In this document: in pieces, positions 27,722 through 36,420 of the stretch
Numbering within the stretch: the first letter of the stretch is position 1
How the letters are laid out: each line of letters opens with the position of its first letter
Source: Aureivirga marina
GTDB taxonomy: Bacteria; Bacteroidota; Bacteroidia; Flavobacteriales; Flavobacteriaceae
Assembly: GCF_015767265.1 (NCBI RefSeq)
Contig: NZ_JADPIB010000001.1
Coordinates: 620,001 to 684,000, forward strand
Length of the DNA: 64,000 nt
Reading direction: 5' to 3'
Translations under genes and position numbers: made by a program
Notes under the pieces: model-generated
Told to the model about the DNA's origin: nothing
Databases searched by the model: none
What the model saw: only the letters and a program-made list of their open reading frames with translations

Positions 27722-28333
27722 TTATTTTTTAAAGTTTTTCACTCCTGCATAAATCGGAATTTCCAACGTATTTTCTGCTGGAACAACCGGACAAACATAT
27801 TTTTCATTATAAACACAATAAGGATTATATGCTTTATTAAAATCAATCACAACTTTCTTTCCTCTCGGAATTTTCACATCGATATATCTTCCTCCCTCAT
27901 AAGTCTCTTTTCCATTAGTCGTATCGTGAAATGGCAAAAATAATCGCTCCTCAAATTCACCTGTAAAATCCATTTGCTGGTATTGATACAAATTTAATTT
28001 ATGTTCTTTATTTCCAATTTTAAATGTTGCAACTCCATATAATTTATAAGGAACAACTTCACTCGTATTGGTTTTCATAGACATAAATTTTGCGTTTTTT
28101 GCAGGTTTAAATTTTGCCTTCACTTTATAAATCGTATCCACAGGAAAAAAATCTAAAGACTTAAAATCTTTTAAATCTTCTGGTTTTAAAGGTGACGTGT
28201 TTTTATCTGAAAAAGTCACATTCATTTGATAACGATACTTTTTCATTTTTTTTAAATAGTTATTTCCTTGTGGTTCTGAATCACAAGAAAATAAAAGAAA
28301 TAACGTAGCAACAAATGCAAATAACTTTCTCAT
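27722..28333 (-). CDS. DUF1684-domain lipoprotein
   Basis: The 203-aa protein has a lipoprotein signal (LFLLFSCDSEP, Cys about 17). Its C-terminal half carries the DUF1684 pattern: GGRYIDVKIPRGKKVVIDFN followed by NPYCVYNEKYVCPVVPAENTL. The two Cys in that motif are typical of the family. Function is unknown; structures of the family are beta-rich. It reads convergently with the M4 protease across a shared terminator. Its upstream neighbour is the glycosyltransferase pair on the opposite flank, with no sign of an operon. Confidence 0.8.
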   Translation of the reverse strand: MRKLFAFVATLFLLFSCDSEPQGNNYLKKMKKYRYQMNVTFSDKNTSPLKPEDLKDFKSLDFFPVDTIYKVKAKFKPAKNAKFMSMKTNTSEVVPYKLYGVATFKIGNKEHKLNLYQYQQMDFTGEFEERLFLPFHDTTNGKETYEGGRYIDVKIPRGKKVVIDFNKAYNPYCVYNEKYVCPVVPAENTLEIPIYAGVKNFKK

Positions 28334-28408
28334 ACTTTCAAGATTTTTGGTTTAAACTAAAATTACAAATTTATTTTTGACACAACTTTTAAGTTTTTGA
28401 TAAAATAT

Positions 28409-29530
28409 TTATCGTAACTCTCTCCCCTTCCAAGCATATTTTTTTTGAAAAGAAAGAATTGCAACATAAGTACAAAAAAACGGATAAATTAGGCTCATCC
28501 AAATGATATGCATCATTATTTTTTGTTGTTTGAAAAAAGATGTTGTTTGCCAAAGAATTATAAAATCTAGTATAAATTTTAAACTAAAAACAATTCCTAA
28601 TGAAGAAAAATCTTGCAATCGAAAAACACATAAAATAAAATCAATAACAATTAAAAAGTTTAAACCAAAAACAACAATTCCTACAAATTTTCCAAAAGAA
28701 TTTGAATAAGAACTTGTTTTGGAAGCCCAACGAATTCTCTGCTGAATTAAATTATTGATTGTTTTTTGTGGATATGTTTTTACAATTGCTTCTCTTGATT
28801 TTAAAAATTGGACTTCTTTTGGATATTTTTGTAAAAATTTCTCCATTAAAAAAACATCATCACCACTTGCTAAATGCGAATTTCCATCGAATCCATTTAA
28901 TGCAACAAAACTCTTTTTTTCATAACATAAATTCGCGCCATTACACATAAATGCTTTTCCAATTCCAAAACTTCCAATCGTACTTCCAATCAAACTTAAA
29001 AAATCTAATAATTGAAATTTTTGGTGTTTTGATTTACTTGAAAAATATGTAACTGGTCCAGCTATCATTTTCACTTTTTTAGTTTGAATAAAAGTATCAA
29101 AAACGCTTAACCAATTTTCTGAAACAACACAATCTGCATCCGTTGTAACAATCCATTCAAAATTAGTTTTCTCAATTGCTGTTTGAATTGCATCTTTTTT
29201 AGGAGAATTTGTTTTTCGCTTATTTTCTAAGAGATTTAAATATAGTTCTGGATGATTTTTTATAAAGTTTAAAATTATTTTTTCAGAGAAATCATTTGAA
29301 AAATCATTCACTAAAAAAACTTCAAATTTGGAAAAATCATATTTTATTTTAGAAAGGCTTTCCAACAAATTTGGTAAATGTTCTTCTTCATTTCGAAAAG
29401 GAATGATGATAGAAAATCGATTTTTCCCATTAGATTTTCCTTTAAAAACTTTCAATTGTATAAATCCAAAAATAAAAGAACCAATAATTCCTAGATATAA
29501 AATCGAAAAAAAAATCAGTAAAAAAATCAT
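28409..29530 (-). CDS. Membrane glycosyltransferase, family 2
   Basis: The 373-aa protein has an N-terminal transmembrane helix and a GT-A catalytic domain. The visible motifs are IIPFRNEEEHLPNLLESL (about 41-58), the metal-binding TTDADCVVSENW, SGDDVFLMEKF and a QRIRWASKT motif close to the QxxRW of processive enzymes. Two or three further membrane helices lie at the C-terminus. It should transfer sugar from a nucleotide donor at the inner face of the cytoplasmic membrane. Its start overlaps the stop of the flippase-like gene by four bases (ATGA), so the two are translationally coupled. Donor and acceptor are unknown. Confidence 0.87.
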   Translation of the reverse strand: MIFLLIFFSILYLGIIGSFIFGFIQLKVFKGKSNGKNRFSIIIPFRNEEEHLPNLLESLSKIKYDFSKFEVFLVNDFSNDFSEKIILNFIKNHPELYLNLLENKRKTNSPKKDAIQTAIEKTNFEWIVTTDADCVVSENWLSVFDTFIQTKKVKMIAGPVTYFSSKSKHQKFQLLDFLSLIGSTIGSFGIGKAFMCNGANLCYEKKSFVALNGFDGNSHLASGDDVFLMEKFLQKYPKEVQFLKSREAIVKTYPQKTINNLIQQRIRWASKTSSYSNSFGKFVGIVVFGLNFLIVIDFILCVFRLQDFSSLGIVFSLKFILDFIILWQTTSFFKQQKIMMHIIWMSLIYPFFCTYVAILSFQKKYAWKGRELR

Positions 29531-30471
29531 GCTTTTATCTTTGTTTTAAATTGAAATTTTGTTGGAATTGAAAAAACAAAAATACAACCAATTATAGTTG
29601 GAATTGCAAAATTTAAAAACCACATCAAGAAAGAAACCGTGATGATTGCTAAAGATTCTACTTTAAAAAATGTAAAAATCAGAACTGCAATGGAACCTTT
29701 CAACACCCAATCAAAAATGGCAATAGAAGGAATTATAGATGAAATTAAATACATAGAAGAAATCGAAATCATCGCTTCAAAATAGGTAATTTCAACAGCA
29801 AAAAATTGCAAGAAAAAATAAAATTGATGTGAAAAAAACAAATATCGAAGTAAAGCGAAACTAGATGTTCTATAAAATTTCTTTGTATTTAAAAAAGTTG
29901 GAATTTTATCTTTTTTCCAAATTAAAATTGCAATAATTAAAAGGAAAACAAAAATCAAAATTCCTAGAATTGAAAAATCAAAAACTTGAAAAAAATCAGG
30001 AAAAGTTTTCCAAATAAAAAACAATCCGATACATCCAAAAATAATAGTTATTATTAATTGTGAAAAGTTTCCAAGAAAATTTAAAAACAAAATTTGTTTC
30101 TGATTTTCTTTCTTATAAAAAAGTGCTTTTGCTCCATATTCCCCTATTCTATTTGGTGTAATAATTGAAATAGTAAGAGAAGCTAAACTTTGTTTTACAC
30201 TTTCAAAAAAAGAAATTTCTTTGATGTCTTTTACTAAAAATTTCCACTTTTTAAACTCAAAAAACCAGTTTCCACCTGACATTGTAACTTGAAGTAACAA
30301 AAAAGGAAGAAAAACTTTTATATCTAAATTTTGAAAAAGTTGTTCTAAGAAATATAGAGAATTTTCATTTTCTTTTATTTTTTGAACAATAAAAAGAATC
30401 GCACCAAAAATAAACACTAACTTTAAAAGATTAGTGATAGTTTTGCGATATTTTTCGAGTGAACTCTTCAT
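29527..30471 (-). CDS. Lysylphosphatidylglycerol-synthase/UPF0104-like integral membrane protein
   Basis: The 314-aa protein has about eight membrane helices and the family pattern ITPNRIGEYGAKALFYKK (about residues 103-120), with a conserved Gly-Glu in a re-entrant-looking segment. It matches the flippase-like membrane domain shared by MprF/AglD-type proteins, here without any aminoacyl-transferase domain. Such stand-alone domains often sit next to glycosyltransferases in lipid or glycolipid modification. The four-base overlap with the family-2 glycosyltransferase supports a joint function, perhaps moving a glycolipid across the membrane. That last step is inference. Confidence 0.8.
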   Translation of the reverse strand: MKSSLEKYRKTITNLLKLVFIFGAILFIVQKIKENENSLYFLEQLFQNLDIKVFLPFLLLQVTMSGGNWFFEFKKWKFLVKDIKEISFFESVKQSLASLTISIITPNRIGEYGAKALFYKKENQKQILFLNFLGNFSQLIITIIFGCIGLFFIWKTFPDFFQVFDFSILGILIFVFLLIIAILIWKKDKIPTFLNTKKFYRTSSFALLRYLFFSHQFYFFLQFFAVEITYFEAMISISSMYLISSIIPSIAIFDWVLKGSIAVLIFTFFKVESLAIITVSFLMWFLNFAIPTIIGCIFVFSIPTKFQFKTKIKA

Positions 30472-30594
30472 GTTTGCACAAAGAAAAAATTTTAGAATTA
30501 GATAAGCAAAAAATATTTTCTTTCTTGAAAGGAGAATTTTTAAACATTCTAATTAATAATTAAAATGTAATATTTGAAAAAAATAAAATAAACA

Positions 30595-31149
30595 TTGACA
30601 AAAGAAAGAATCATATTAGGAATTGATCCAGGAACAACGATTATGGGATTTGGATTGATAAAAGTTGTTGGTAAAAAAATGGAACTTTTACAATTAAACG
30701 AGTTACTTTTGCAGAAATATTCGGATCCTTATATCAAATTGAAATTGATTTTTGAAAGAACAATTCAATTAATTGATACTTATAATCCAGATGAAATCGC
30801 AATTGAAGCACCTTTTTTTGGAAAAAATGTACAATCAATGTTGAAGCTTGGAAGAGCGCAAGGAGTTGCAATGGCAGCTGGATTATCAAGAGAAGTTCCT
30901 GTGACAGAATATTCACCAAAAAAAATAAAAATGGCAATTACTGGAAATGGAAATGCCAGTAAAGAGCAAGTTGCAAAAATGTTACAAAGTCTTTTAAGAA
31001 TCAAAGAACTTCCAAAAAACTTAGATTCTACGGATGGTTTGGCAGCAGCTGTTTGTCATTTTTATAATACAGGAAAAACAATTTCTGAAAAAAGTTATTC
31101 TGGTTGGGCTTCTTTTGTAAAGCAAAACGAAAAACGTGTAAAGAAATAA
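30595..31149 (+). CDS. ruvC: Crossover junction endodeoxyribonuclease RuvC (TTG start)
   Basis: This 184-aa Holliday-junction resolvase cuts junctions handed over by RuvAB. The RNase H-like active site is visible: Asp in LGIDPGTT (about residue 11), Glu in AIEAPFFG, and the C-terminal acidic pair in NLDSTDGLAAAVCH. The start is a TTG at 30595; no in-frame ATG would give the normal N-terminus (TKERIILGIDPG). It precedes hemW by 44 bp and rnhB further on, forming a plus-strand unit. Confidence 0.95.
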   Translation: MTKERIILGIDPGTTIMGFGLIKVVGKKMELLQLNELLLQKYSDPYIKLKLIFERTIQLIDTYNPDEIAIEAPFFGKNVQSMLKLGRAQGVAMAAGLSREVPVTEYSPKKIKMAITGNGNASKEQVAKMLQSLLRIKELPKNLDSTDGLAAAVCHFYNTGKTISEKSYSGWASFVKQNEKRVKK

Positions 31150-31193
31150 TCCCCCAATCCCTTTTAAAAATAGAGAATTTAAAATCAAAAACA

Positions 31194-32321
31194 TTGGTAG
31201 GAATTTATATACATATCCCTTTTTGTAAGCAAGCTTGTTATTATTGTGATTTCCATTTTTCGACTTCTTTAAAACATAAAGAAAGAATGGTAAATGCGAT
31301 TTGTCAGGAAATTATTTTACGAAAAGAAATGATAGGTGATGAAACGATTGAAACCATTTATTTTGGTGGAGGAACACCTTCATTGCTTTCTATTGAAGAA
31401 ATTCAACAAATTTTAAATACTATTTATTCCAATTTTTCTGTTGTTAAAAATCCTGAAATTACTTTAGAGGCAAATCCTGATGATTTGTCTTTTGAGAAAT
31501 TAGATGATTTATCTAAAACTCCAATTAATCGATTAAGTATCGGAATTCAATCTTTTTTTGAAGAAGATTTACAATTTATGAATCGTGCACATTCAGCCTT
31601 GGAAGCAAGAAAATGTATTGAAGAAGCACAGAAAGTTGGTTTTGAAAACATCACAATTGATTTAATTTATGGTGTTCCGAATATGGAGGAAGCAAAATGG
31701 CGAAAAAATCTTGAAATTGCTTTTGAATTAAATATTCCACATATTTCTAGTTATGCTTTAACTGTGGAAGAAAAAACCGCTTTAGATTCTTTTATCAAAA
31801 AAGGAAGAGTAAAACCTTTGGATGAAAATTTGGCTTTTAAACATTTTCAGATTTTAGTTGAAGAAACAAAAAAGAAAGGATTTGTACATTATGAAATTTC
31901 GAATTTTGGTAAACCTGATTTCTTTTCAAAACATAATACTTCTTATTGGCAGGGTAAAAAATATTTAGGAATTGGACCTTCTGCGCATTCTTTTGATGGA
32001 AAAAATAGAGCTTGGAATGTAGCTAATAATATGCTTTATATGAAGGGAATTGAAGAAAAGCAACTTCCTTTAGAAATTGAAGAACTTTCGAAAATTGATT
32101 GTTATAATGAATATGTAATGACTGGTTTAAGAACAATTTTTGGAGTTTCTTTAGAGAAAATTGAAAAAGATTTTGGATTAGGAATGCGAAAATTTTTGGA
32201 GAAAGAAATAAAACCATTTTTAAAACAAGGAACTTTAGAATTGAAAGAAAATTTTGTGTTTATCACAGAAAAAGGAAAGTTTTTAGCAGATGGAATTGCT
32301 AGTGATTTGTTTTATATTTAA
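31194..32321 (+). CDS. hemW: Radical SAM heme chaperone HemW (TTG start)
   Basis: The 375-aa protein has the radical SAM cluster motif of the HemN/HemW family, CKQACYYCDFHFS. GGGTPSLL, NRLSIGIQSF and a C-terminal HemN-type domain follow (GLRTIFGVSLEKIEKDFG). The HemW type carries heme to target proteins and is not a true coproporphyrinogen oxidase. An upstream ATG at 31104 lies inside ruvC and would add 30 unlikely residues. The TTG at 31194 gives the normal family start, (M)VGIYIHIPFCK, so I chose it. Confidence 0.9.
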   Translation: MVGIYIHIPFCKQACYYCDFHFSTSLKHKERMVNAICQEIILRKEMIGDETIETIYFGGGTPSLLSIEEIQQILNTIYSNFSVVKNPEITLEANPDDLSFEKLDDLSKTPINRLSIGIQSFFEEDLQFMNRAHSALEARKCIEEAQKVGFENITIDLIYGVPNMEEAKWRKNLEIAFELNIPHISSYALTVEEKTALDSFIKKGRVKPLDENLAFKHFQILVEETKKKGFVHYEISNFGKPDFFSKHNTSYWQGKKYLGIGPSAHSFDGKNRAWNVANNMLYMKGIEEKQLPLEIEELSKIDCYNEYVMTGLRTIFGVSLEKIEKDFGLGMRKFLEKEIKPFLKQGTLELKENFVFITEKGKFLADGIASDLFYI

Positions 32322-32332
32322 GAGAATAAGAA

Positions 32333-32935
32333 ATGACATTAAAATCGAAATATACAGAACATAAATACGAAGTAGGAACCGATGAAGCAGGAAGAGGATG
32401 TTTATCTGGACCTGTTGTTGCAGCAGCTGTAATTTTACCAGATAATTTTTCGCATGAATTATTAAATGATTCGAAAAAATTAACAGAAAAACAAAGAGCA
32501 AAACTTCGTCCAATTATTGAAAAAGAAGCTTTGGCTTATGGTGTTTCCTTTATAGAACCAAAAGAAATTGATAAAATAAATATTTTACAAGCTTCTATTA
32601 CTGGAATGCATCGAGCGATTGAAAAAATGGAAATTGAACCAAATTTTATCATTGTAGATGGAAATAAATTTAGAAAGTATAAAGAAATTCCACATGAAAC
32701 AATCGTAAAAGGAGATGCAAAATATAAAAGTATTGCAGCAGCTTCTGTTTTAGCAAAAACGTATCGTGACGAATATATGGAAAAAATTCATGAAGAATTC
32801 CCTTCTTATAATTGGAAAAAAAATAAAGGATATCCAACAAAAGAACATCGTCAAGCAATTGAAGAAAATGGCTCTTGTAAATATCACAGAATGTCTTTTA
32901 AACTTTTACCAGAGCAATTAAAATTAGAACTATAA
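32333..32935 (+). CDS. rnhB: Ribonuclease HII
   Basis: This 200-aa endonuclease removes RNA from RNA-DNA hybrids and single ribonucleotides from DNA. The catalytic Asp-Glu lies in the signature [19 protein letters not shown] (about residues 17-35). A further acidic residue is in FIIVDGNKF and another in [12 protein letters not shown]. The C-terminal [14 protein letters not shown] is typical of type II enzymes. It starts 11 bp after hemW and is followed by a terminator, so it is the last gene of the ruvC-hemW-rnhB unit. Confidence 0.95.
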   Translation: MTLKSKYTEHKYEVGTDEAGRGCLSGPVVAAAVILPDNFSHELLNDSKKLTEKQRAKLRPIIEKEALAYGVSFIEPKEIDKINILQASITGMHRAIEKMEIEPNFIIVDGNKFRKYKEIPHETIVKGDAKYKSIAAASVLAKTYRDEYMEKIHEEFPSYNWKKNKGYPTKEHRQAIEENGSCKYHRMSFKLLPEQLKLEL

Positions 32936-32942
32936 TATATTG

Positions 32943-32972
32943 AAATTCCCTTTAAAATAAGGGAATTTTTGC
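32943..32972 (+). terminator. Terminator of ruvC-hemW-rnhB
   Basis: AAATTCCCTT (32943-32952) pairs perfectly with AAGGGAATTT (32959-32968) and runs into a T-tract. It may also work for the convergent lipoprotein gene. Confidence 0.8.
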
Positions 32973-32978
32973 TTTATA

Positions 32979-33419
32979 TTAATTTTCAATTTCCTCAGAT
33001 ATTACTTTTGGTGTATCTTTATAATAACCTGTTCGTTTCCATATTCTTTCTCCTTCTTTATATAGCCTATATTCTGGAAAATAATTTGCATCTGTAATTT
33101 TAAATAAATTACATTCATCGGTATTTATAAAAGTATATTTCTCAACGAATTCGCCATGACCTTTTAATATATCTTCTTCACTTCCAAACTCATAAATAAT
33201 TATTTGTAGATTATCTTCATTAATTTCATCAAGTTGCTTTAATGCTAAATTACAATAACCACATCCATAACCAGAGATTAAAATTAATGTATATTCTTTT
33301 TGACTATTGAATTTATCATTTTCACTTATATATGAACATGAGTTTAAAACATTAATATTTTTATGTGAACATGATATAAAAATCAAAAAAATTAATAATA
33401 ATAAAATTGTTTTTTTCAT
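32979..33419 (-). CDS. Thioredoxin-fold-like lipoprotein
   Basis: The 146-aa protein has a lipoprotein signal (IFISCSHKN, Cys about 17). Its central segment YTLILISGYGCGYCNLALKQLDE (a strand followed by CGYC and a helix) looks like a thioredoxin-fold active site. The later part, with DANYFPEYRLYKEGERIWKRTG, is compatible with the cis-Pro strand, but the fold is shorter than a full TlpA/thioredoxin. It probably sits in the periplasm or outer membrane. Redox function is likely but unproven. A terminator separates it from the upstream small exported-protein gene. Confidence 0.65.
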   Translation of the reverse strand: MKKTILLLLIFLIFISCSHKNINVLNSCSYISENDKFNSQKEYTLILISGYGCGYCNLALKQLDEINEDNLQIIIYEFGSEEDILKGHGEFVEKYTFINTDECNLFKITDANYFPEYRLYKEGERIWKRTGYYKDTPKVISEEIEN

Positions 33420-33434
33420 AGATTATTTATACTT

Positions 33435-33468
33435 AAAAAGGATTATCAAAATTGATAATCCTTTTTGT
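33435..33468 (-). terminator. Terminator of the 133-aa exported-protein gene
   Basis: AAAAAGGATTATCAA (33435-33449) pairs perfectly with TTGATAATCCTTTTT (33452-33466). It is located just after the minus-strand stop at 33474. Confidence 0.85.
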
Positions 33469-33473
33469 TTATT

Positions 33474-33875
33474 TTAATTTGCTAAAGTTCCTCTTAATAC
33501 ACAAACCCAACGTCTATTTTGTCTACAACCATTGTGACCTTTTGGCTTATATCCTTGAAATATTTGAGCTGCAATAGGATCTGTTCCTCCAAAAATTAAA
33601 TTTCTTCGTAAACTAAATCCATATTCTGCCCAAAATTCATCACTTTGTTTGTCATCCAAGTACTTTTCTACACCATCATAAATTGCACCTATTAATTTCC
33701 CTTCTTCATTATAAACGATACTATTTTTAAATTCATAATAAACATCTTCAGGAATATTATATTTTTTGATAGGATTTACAATTTCAATTTTAGGATTATT
33801 ATTATTCACTTTTTCATTTGCAAATGAAAATAAAGAAAACATAACACATAATGATGTTAATACTACATTTTTCAT
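33474..33875 (-). CDS. Small secreted protein of unknown function
   Basis: The 133-aa product has a clear signal peptide (VLTSLCVMFSLFSFANE) and a mature part of about 113 residues with no known motif. The middle contains YNEEGKLIGAIYDGVEKYLDD. The C-terminus is basic and aromatic with two Cys (GCRQNRRWVCVLRG), which could form a disulfide. It stands between its own terminator and a 190-bp AT-rich upstream region, so it is probably transcribed alone. I do not recognise the family. Confidence 0.65.
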   Translation of the reverse strand: MKNVVLTSLCVMFSLFSFANEKVNNNNPKIEIVNPIKKYNIPEDVYYEFKNSIVYNEEGKLIGAIYDGVEKYLDDKQSDEFWAEYGFSLRRNLIFGGTDPIAAQIFQGYKPKGHNGCRQNRRWVCVLRGTLAN

Positions 33876-34066
33876 AATTTTTAAATAAAAGAATATTTGA
33901 ATTAATTAGCGCTTTTTTATTCAATACTCTTTTTCATTAGACAATATTTTAGGTTAAAATTTCATAGCTATATTATTAAACCCATACAATTATATGTATT
34001 TTTTTTATATTTCATATTTTTTTACAAAAAAATCATATTCATTAAAATAATACTTATAAATAATTA

Positions 34067-36274
34067 TCAAAACCAAAATCCAACATTAAAATACCAAGTA
34101 TTTTGTTTTGATTGAGGAGACCAAGCATAATGAACTTGAATTGGTCCTAAAAATGTTTCCATTCCATAACCTAAAGCATATCCCAAATGCAAATCTTTAA
34201 AAGCTTGTGAATCCGTAATTAAATCATTATCGGTTTTGGCAACATTCATATAAGAAGAAATAAAATTATTCTTAAATAATTCATATCGAATTTCTAATTC
34301 TCCTTTATAGTAATTATTATCATTAAATTCACCGATATCAAAACCATAAAGTGGAATGAAATTATCTAAGTAATTTTTTCCATAACCTCCAAGTTGAAAA
34401 TCTAATTCTTTAATTTCACTAAAACCAATTTTAAATCCGACATCAATTGTAGTTTTAAAAGTTAGTTTATCAAAAAAAGTAAAAGCATTTCCAATTGTTC
34501 CTCTTAGTTGTGAAAAACTATTAAAATTTTCCTCAAAATCAGAAGAAAGAATATACCATCGAAAATCAACATTTGTAAAAAATCCAGATTTAGGAAAATT
34601 TCTATGATCATAAGTATCAATTCTTAGGTAAGAAATAAAATTTAAATAATCAGAATTATCATAAAAGCTCTTTTTACTTTCTCCTTGAAGATTTACAACT
34701 TCTGAGAAAATAGAATTATTTTGATGTTCCAAACCAATTCCAATTCCAGCAATTTTATCAAAACTTCTTTGTAAAAATAACTGTGTTTGTAATCGTTGAT
34801 AATTTACTTCAGATTTGTTTTCAATATTTTCAGAATAAGGCAAATTTGCTTTAAATCCTTTGAAAAAAGAGTTTATTCCATAACTCCAGTTATATCCATT
34901 ATCAATAAAATAATACAAATTATATCTTAAATAATCTCCAACAATAAAATCAGCAGATAAAACATCATTATCAATCAAAAGGTGTTTGGAGGTGATATTT
35001 ACCAAAATTCCTGTCTTGTATAAATTATCATAATGTCCAGCTAATTGTAAATACGTTGCAACAGGACTTTCTTTCAAATTAAAATTGATTGTAATTTCCC
35101 CTTCTTTATCTAAAATTTCATATTGAATTGATTCAAAGTTTTTAGTTGCTGTCAAATTATTAATTCCTTCAATCAAATGATCCATTGTAATAATTTGATG
35201 TTCTTTTATTTTTAATTTACCTAAAATATAATCTCTTGTATAGTGTGGTGTAAAATTGATATTTATCTCTTTCACCAAAAATTGTTCAGGATGGTAAATA
35301 TCTATTTTTTTACGTTTTGTTTTCAGTTGTTCGTCTGCGATTTTCTCTAATTCAGGAATGTATTTTTTGGTTGTTTTTTCACCTTCTGCAATAATTTCAG
35401 AAAGTTTATCAAAAGAAACTACAGAATAATCAGCAATATCAGGATGAATATATAAATCTACATCATCTACTTTTTTCTGATCTTCGGCATAAATCTGAAA
35501 ACTGACGATTTGATTTAAAATTTTAACGGCCGAATCTAGTTCATCTTTTTTTGCTAATTCATTTTGCACATCAATTCCAATAATGATATCTGCGCCCATT
35601 TCACGAACACGATCTACTGGAAAATTATTTACAACACCTCCATCAATTAAAAGTTTCCCATTCAATTCAATCGGTTCTAAAAGTGTCGGAAAAGAACTAC
35701 TTGCTCGAACAGCTTCGGGTAAAAATCCTTTTCTTAAAACCACTTCTTCTCCAGTTTCTAAATTAGTCGCTATACAAACAAATGGGATTGGAAGTTTGGA
35801 AAAATCTCGAATTGTATCCACATGTTGTGTTAATCTTGTAAGTAAATTTAATACATTTTGTCCTTTTGAAATTGCTTTTGGTAAGCCAATTTTTCCTTTA
35901 GTAATTGGAAATGTAAACGCATATTTCTCAGAATTTTCTTTATCGAATAAAGAATAAGCTTTTCTTGGAAGTTTGTCTTGAAGAATTTTGTCGAAATCAA
36001 GTGTGCGAATCAAAGAATCAATTTCTTTTGCAGAATATCCAGAAGCGTATAAAGAACCTACAATTGCTCCCATACTTGTTCCACCGATATAATCAATCTC
36101 TACACCAGCTTCCTCAATCACTTTTAACGCTCCTACATGTGCAAAACCTTTTGCTCCTCCTCCACTTAAAACTAAACCTATTTTTGGTTTTTTCTTTTTT
36201 AATGAATCTACTTTTTGCTGAGAAAAAGAAATTGCTGTTATGAAGAATAACAATACAATTAATAATTTGTTCAT
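34067..36274 (-). CDS. Patatin-like phospholipase with C-terminal BamA/Omp85-type barrel
   Basis: The 735-aa protein has a signal peptide (LLIVLLFFITAISFSQQ) and a patatin lipase domain (about residues 30-230). The visible motifs are the oxyanion loop LSGGGAKGFAHVGAL, nucleophile GGTSMGA and catalytic Asp in DGGVVNNFP. A POTRA-like segment (about 330-400) leads into a C-terminal beta-barrel ending in an aromatic residue (WYFNVGFWF). This is the architecture of PlpD-type autotransporters (type Vd), where a barrel carries a lipase to the outer membrane. The start at 36274 is preferred to an ATG 12 codons upstream because it begins a normal signal peptide. Confidence 0.88.
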   Translation of the reverse strand: MNKLLIVLLFFITAISFSQQKVDSLKKKKPKIGLVLSGGGAKGFAHVGALKVIEEAGVEIDYIGGTSMGAIVGSLYASGYSAKEIDSLIRTLDFDKILQDKLPRKAYSLFDKENSEKYAFTFPITKGKIGLPKAISKGQNVLNLLTRLTQHVDTIRDFSKLPIPFVCIATNLETGEEVVLRKGFLPEAVRASSSFPTLLEPIELNGKLLIDGGVVNNFPVDRVREMGADIIIGIDVQNELAKKDELDSAVKILNQIVSFQIYAEDQKKVDDVDLYIHPDIADYSVVSFDKLSEIIAEGEKTTKKYIPELEKIADEQLKTKRKKIDIYHPEQFLVKEININFTPHYTRDYILGKLKIKEHQIITMDHLIEGINNLTATKNFESIQYEILDKEGEITINFNLKESPVATYLQLAGHYDNLYKTGILVNITSKHLLIDNDVLSADFIVGDYLRYNLYYFIDNGYNWSYGINSFFKGFKANLPYSENIENKSEVNYQRLQTQLFLQRSFDKIAGIGIGLEHQNNSIFSEVVNLQGESKKSFYDNSDYLNFISYLRIDTYDHRNFPKSGFFTNVDFRWYILSSDFEENFNSFSQLRGTIGNAFTFFDKLTFKTTIDVGFKIGFSEIKELDFQLGGYGKNYLDNFIPLYGFDIGEFNDNNYYKGELEIRYELFKNNFISSYMNVAKTDNDLITDSQAFKDLHLGYALGYGMETFLGPIQVHYAWSPQSKQNTWYFNVGFWF

Positions 36275-36420
36275 TTTAATATAAAAAATCACGTTCAATT
36301 TATCACTCAAAAAAACTTAATAAACATCTATTACTTTAATTCTTATGAAAATCAAACGTGAAACTCTCAATTTAAAATCAACTCCTTGATTTCACTTTTT
36401 AATTAATCATAAAAATTAAA

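Noticed and set aside
27722-28333. Idea that the DUF1684 lipoprotein and the M4 protease form one functional unit
   Set aside because: They are convergent and share only a terminator; nothing else links them.
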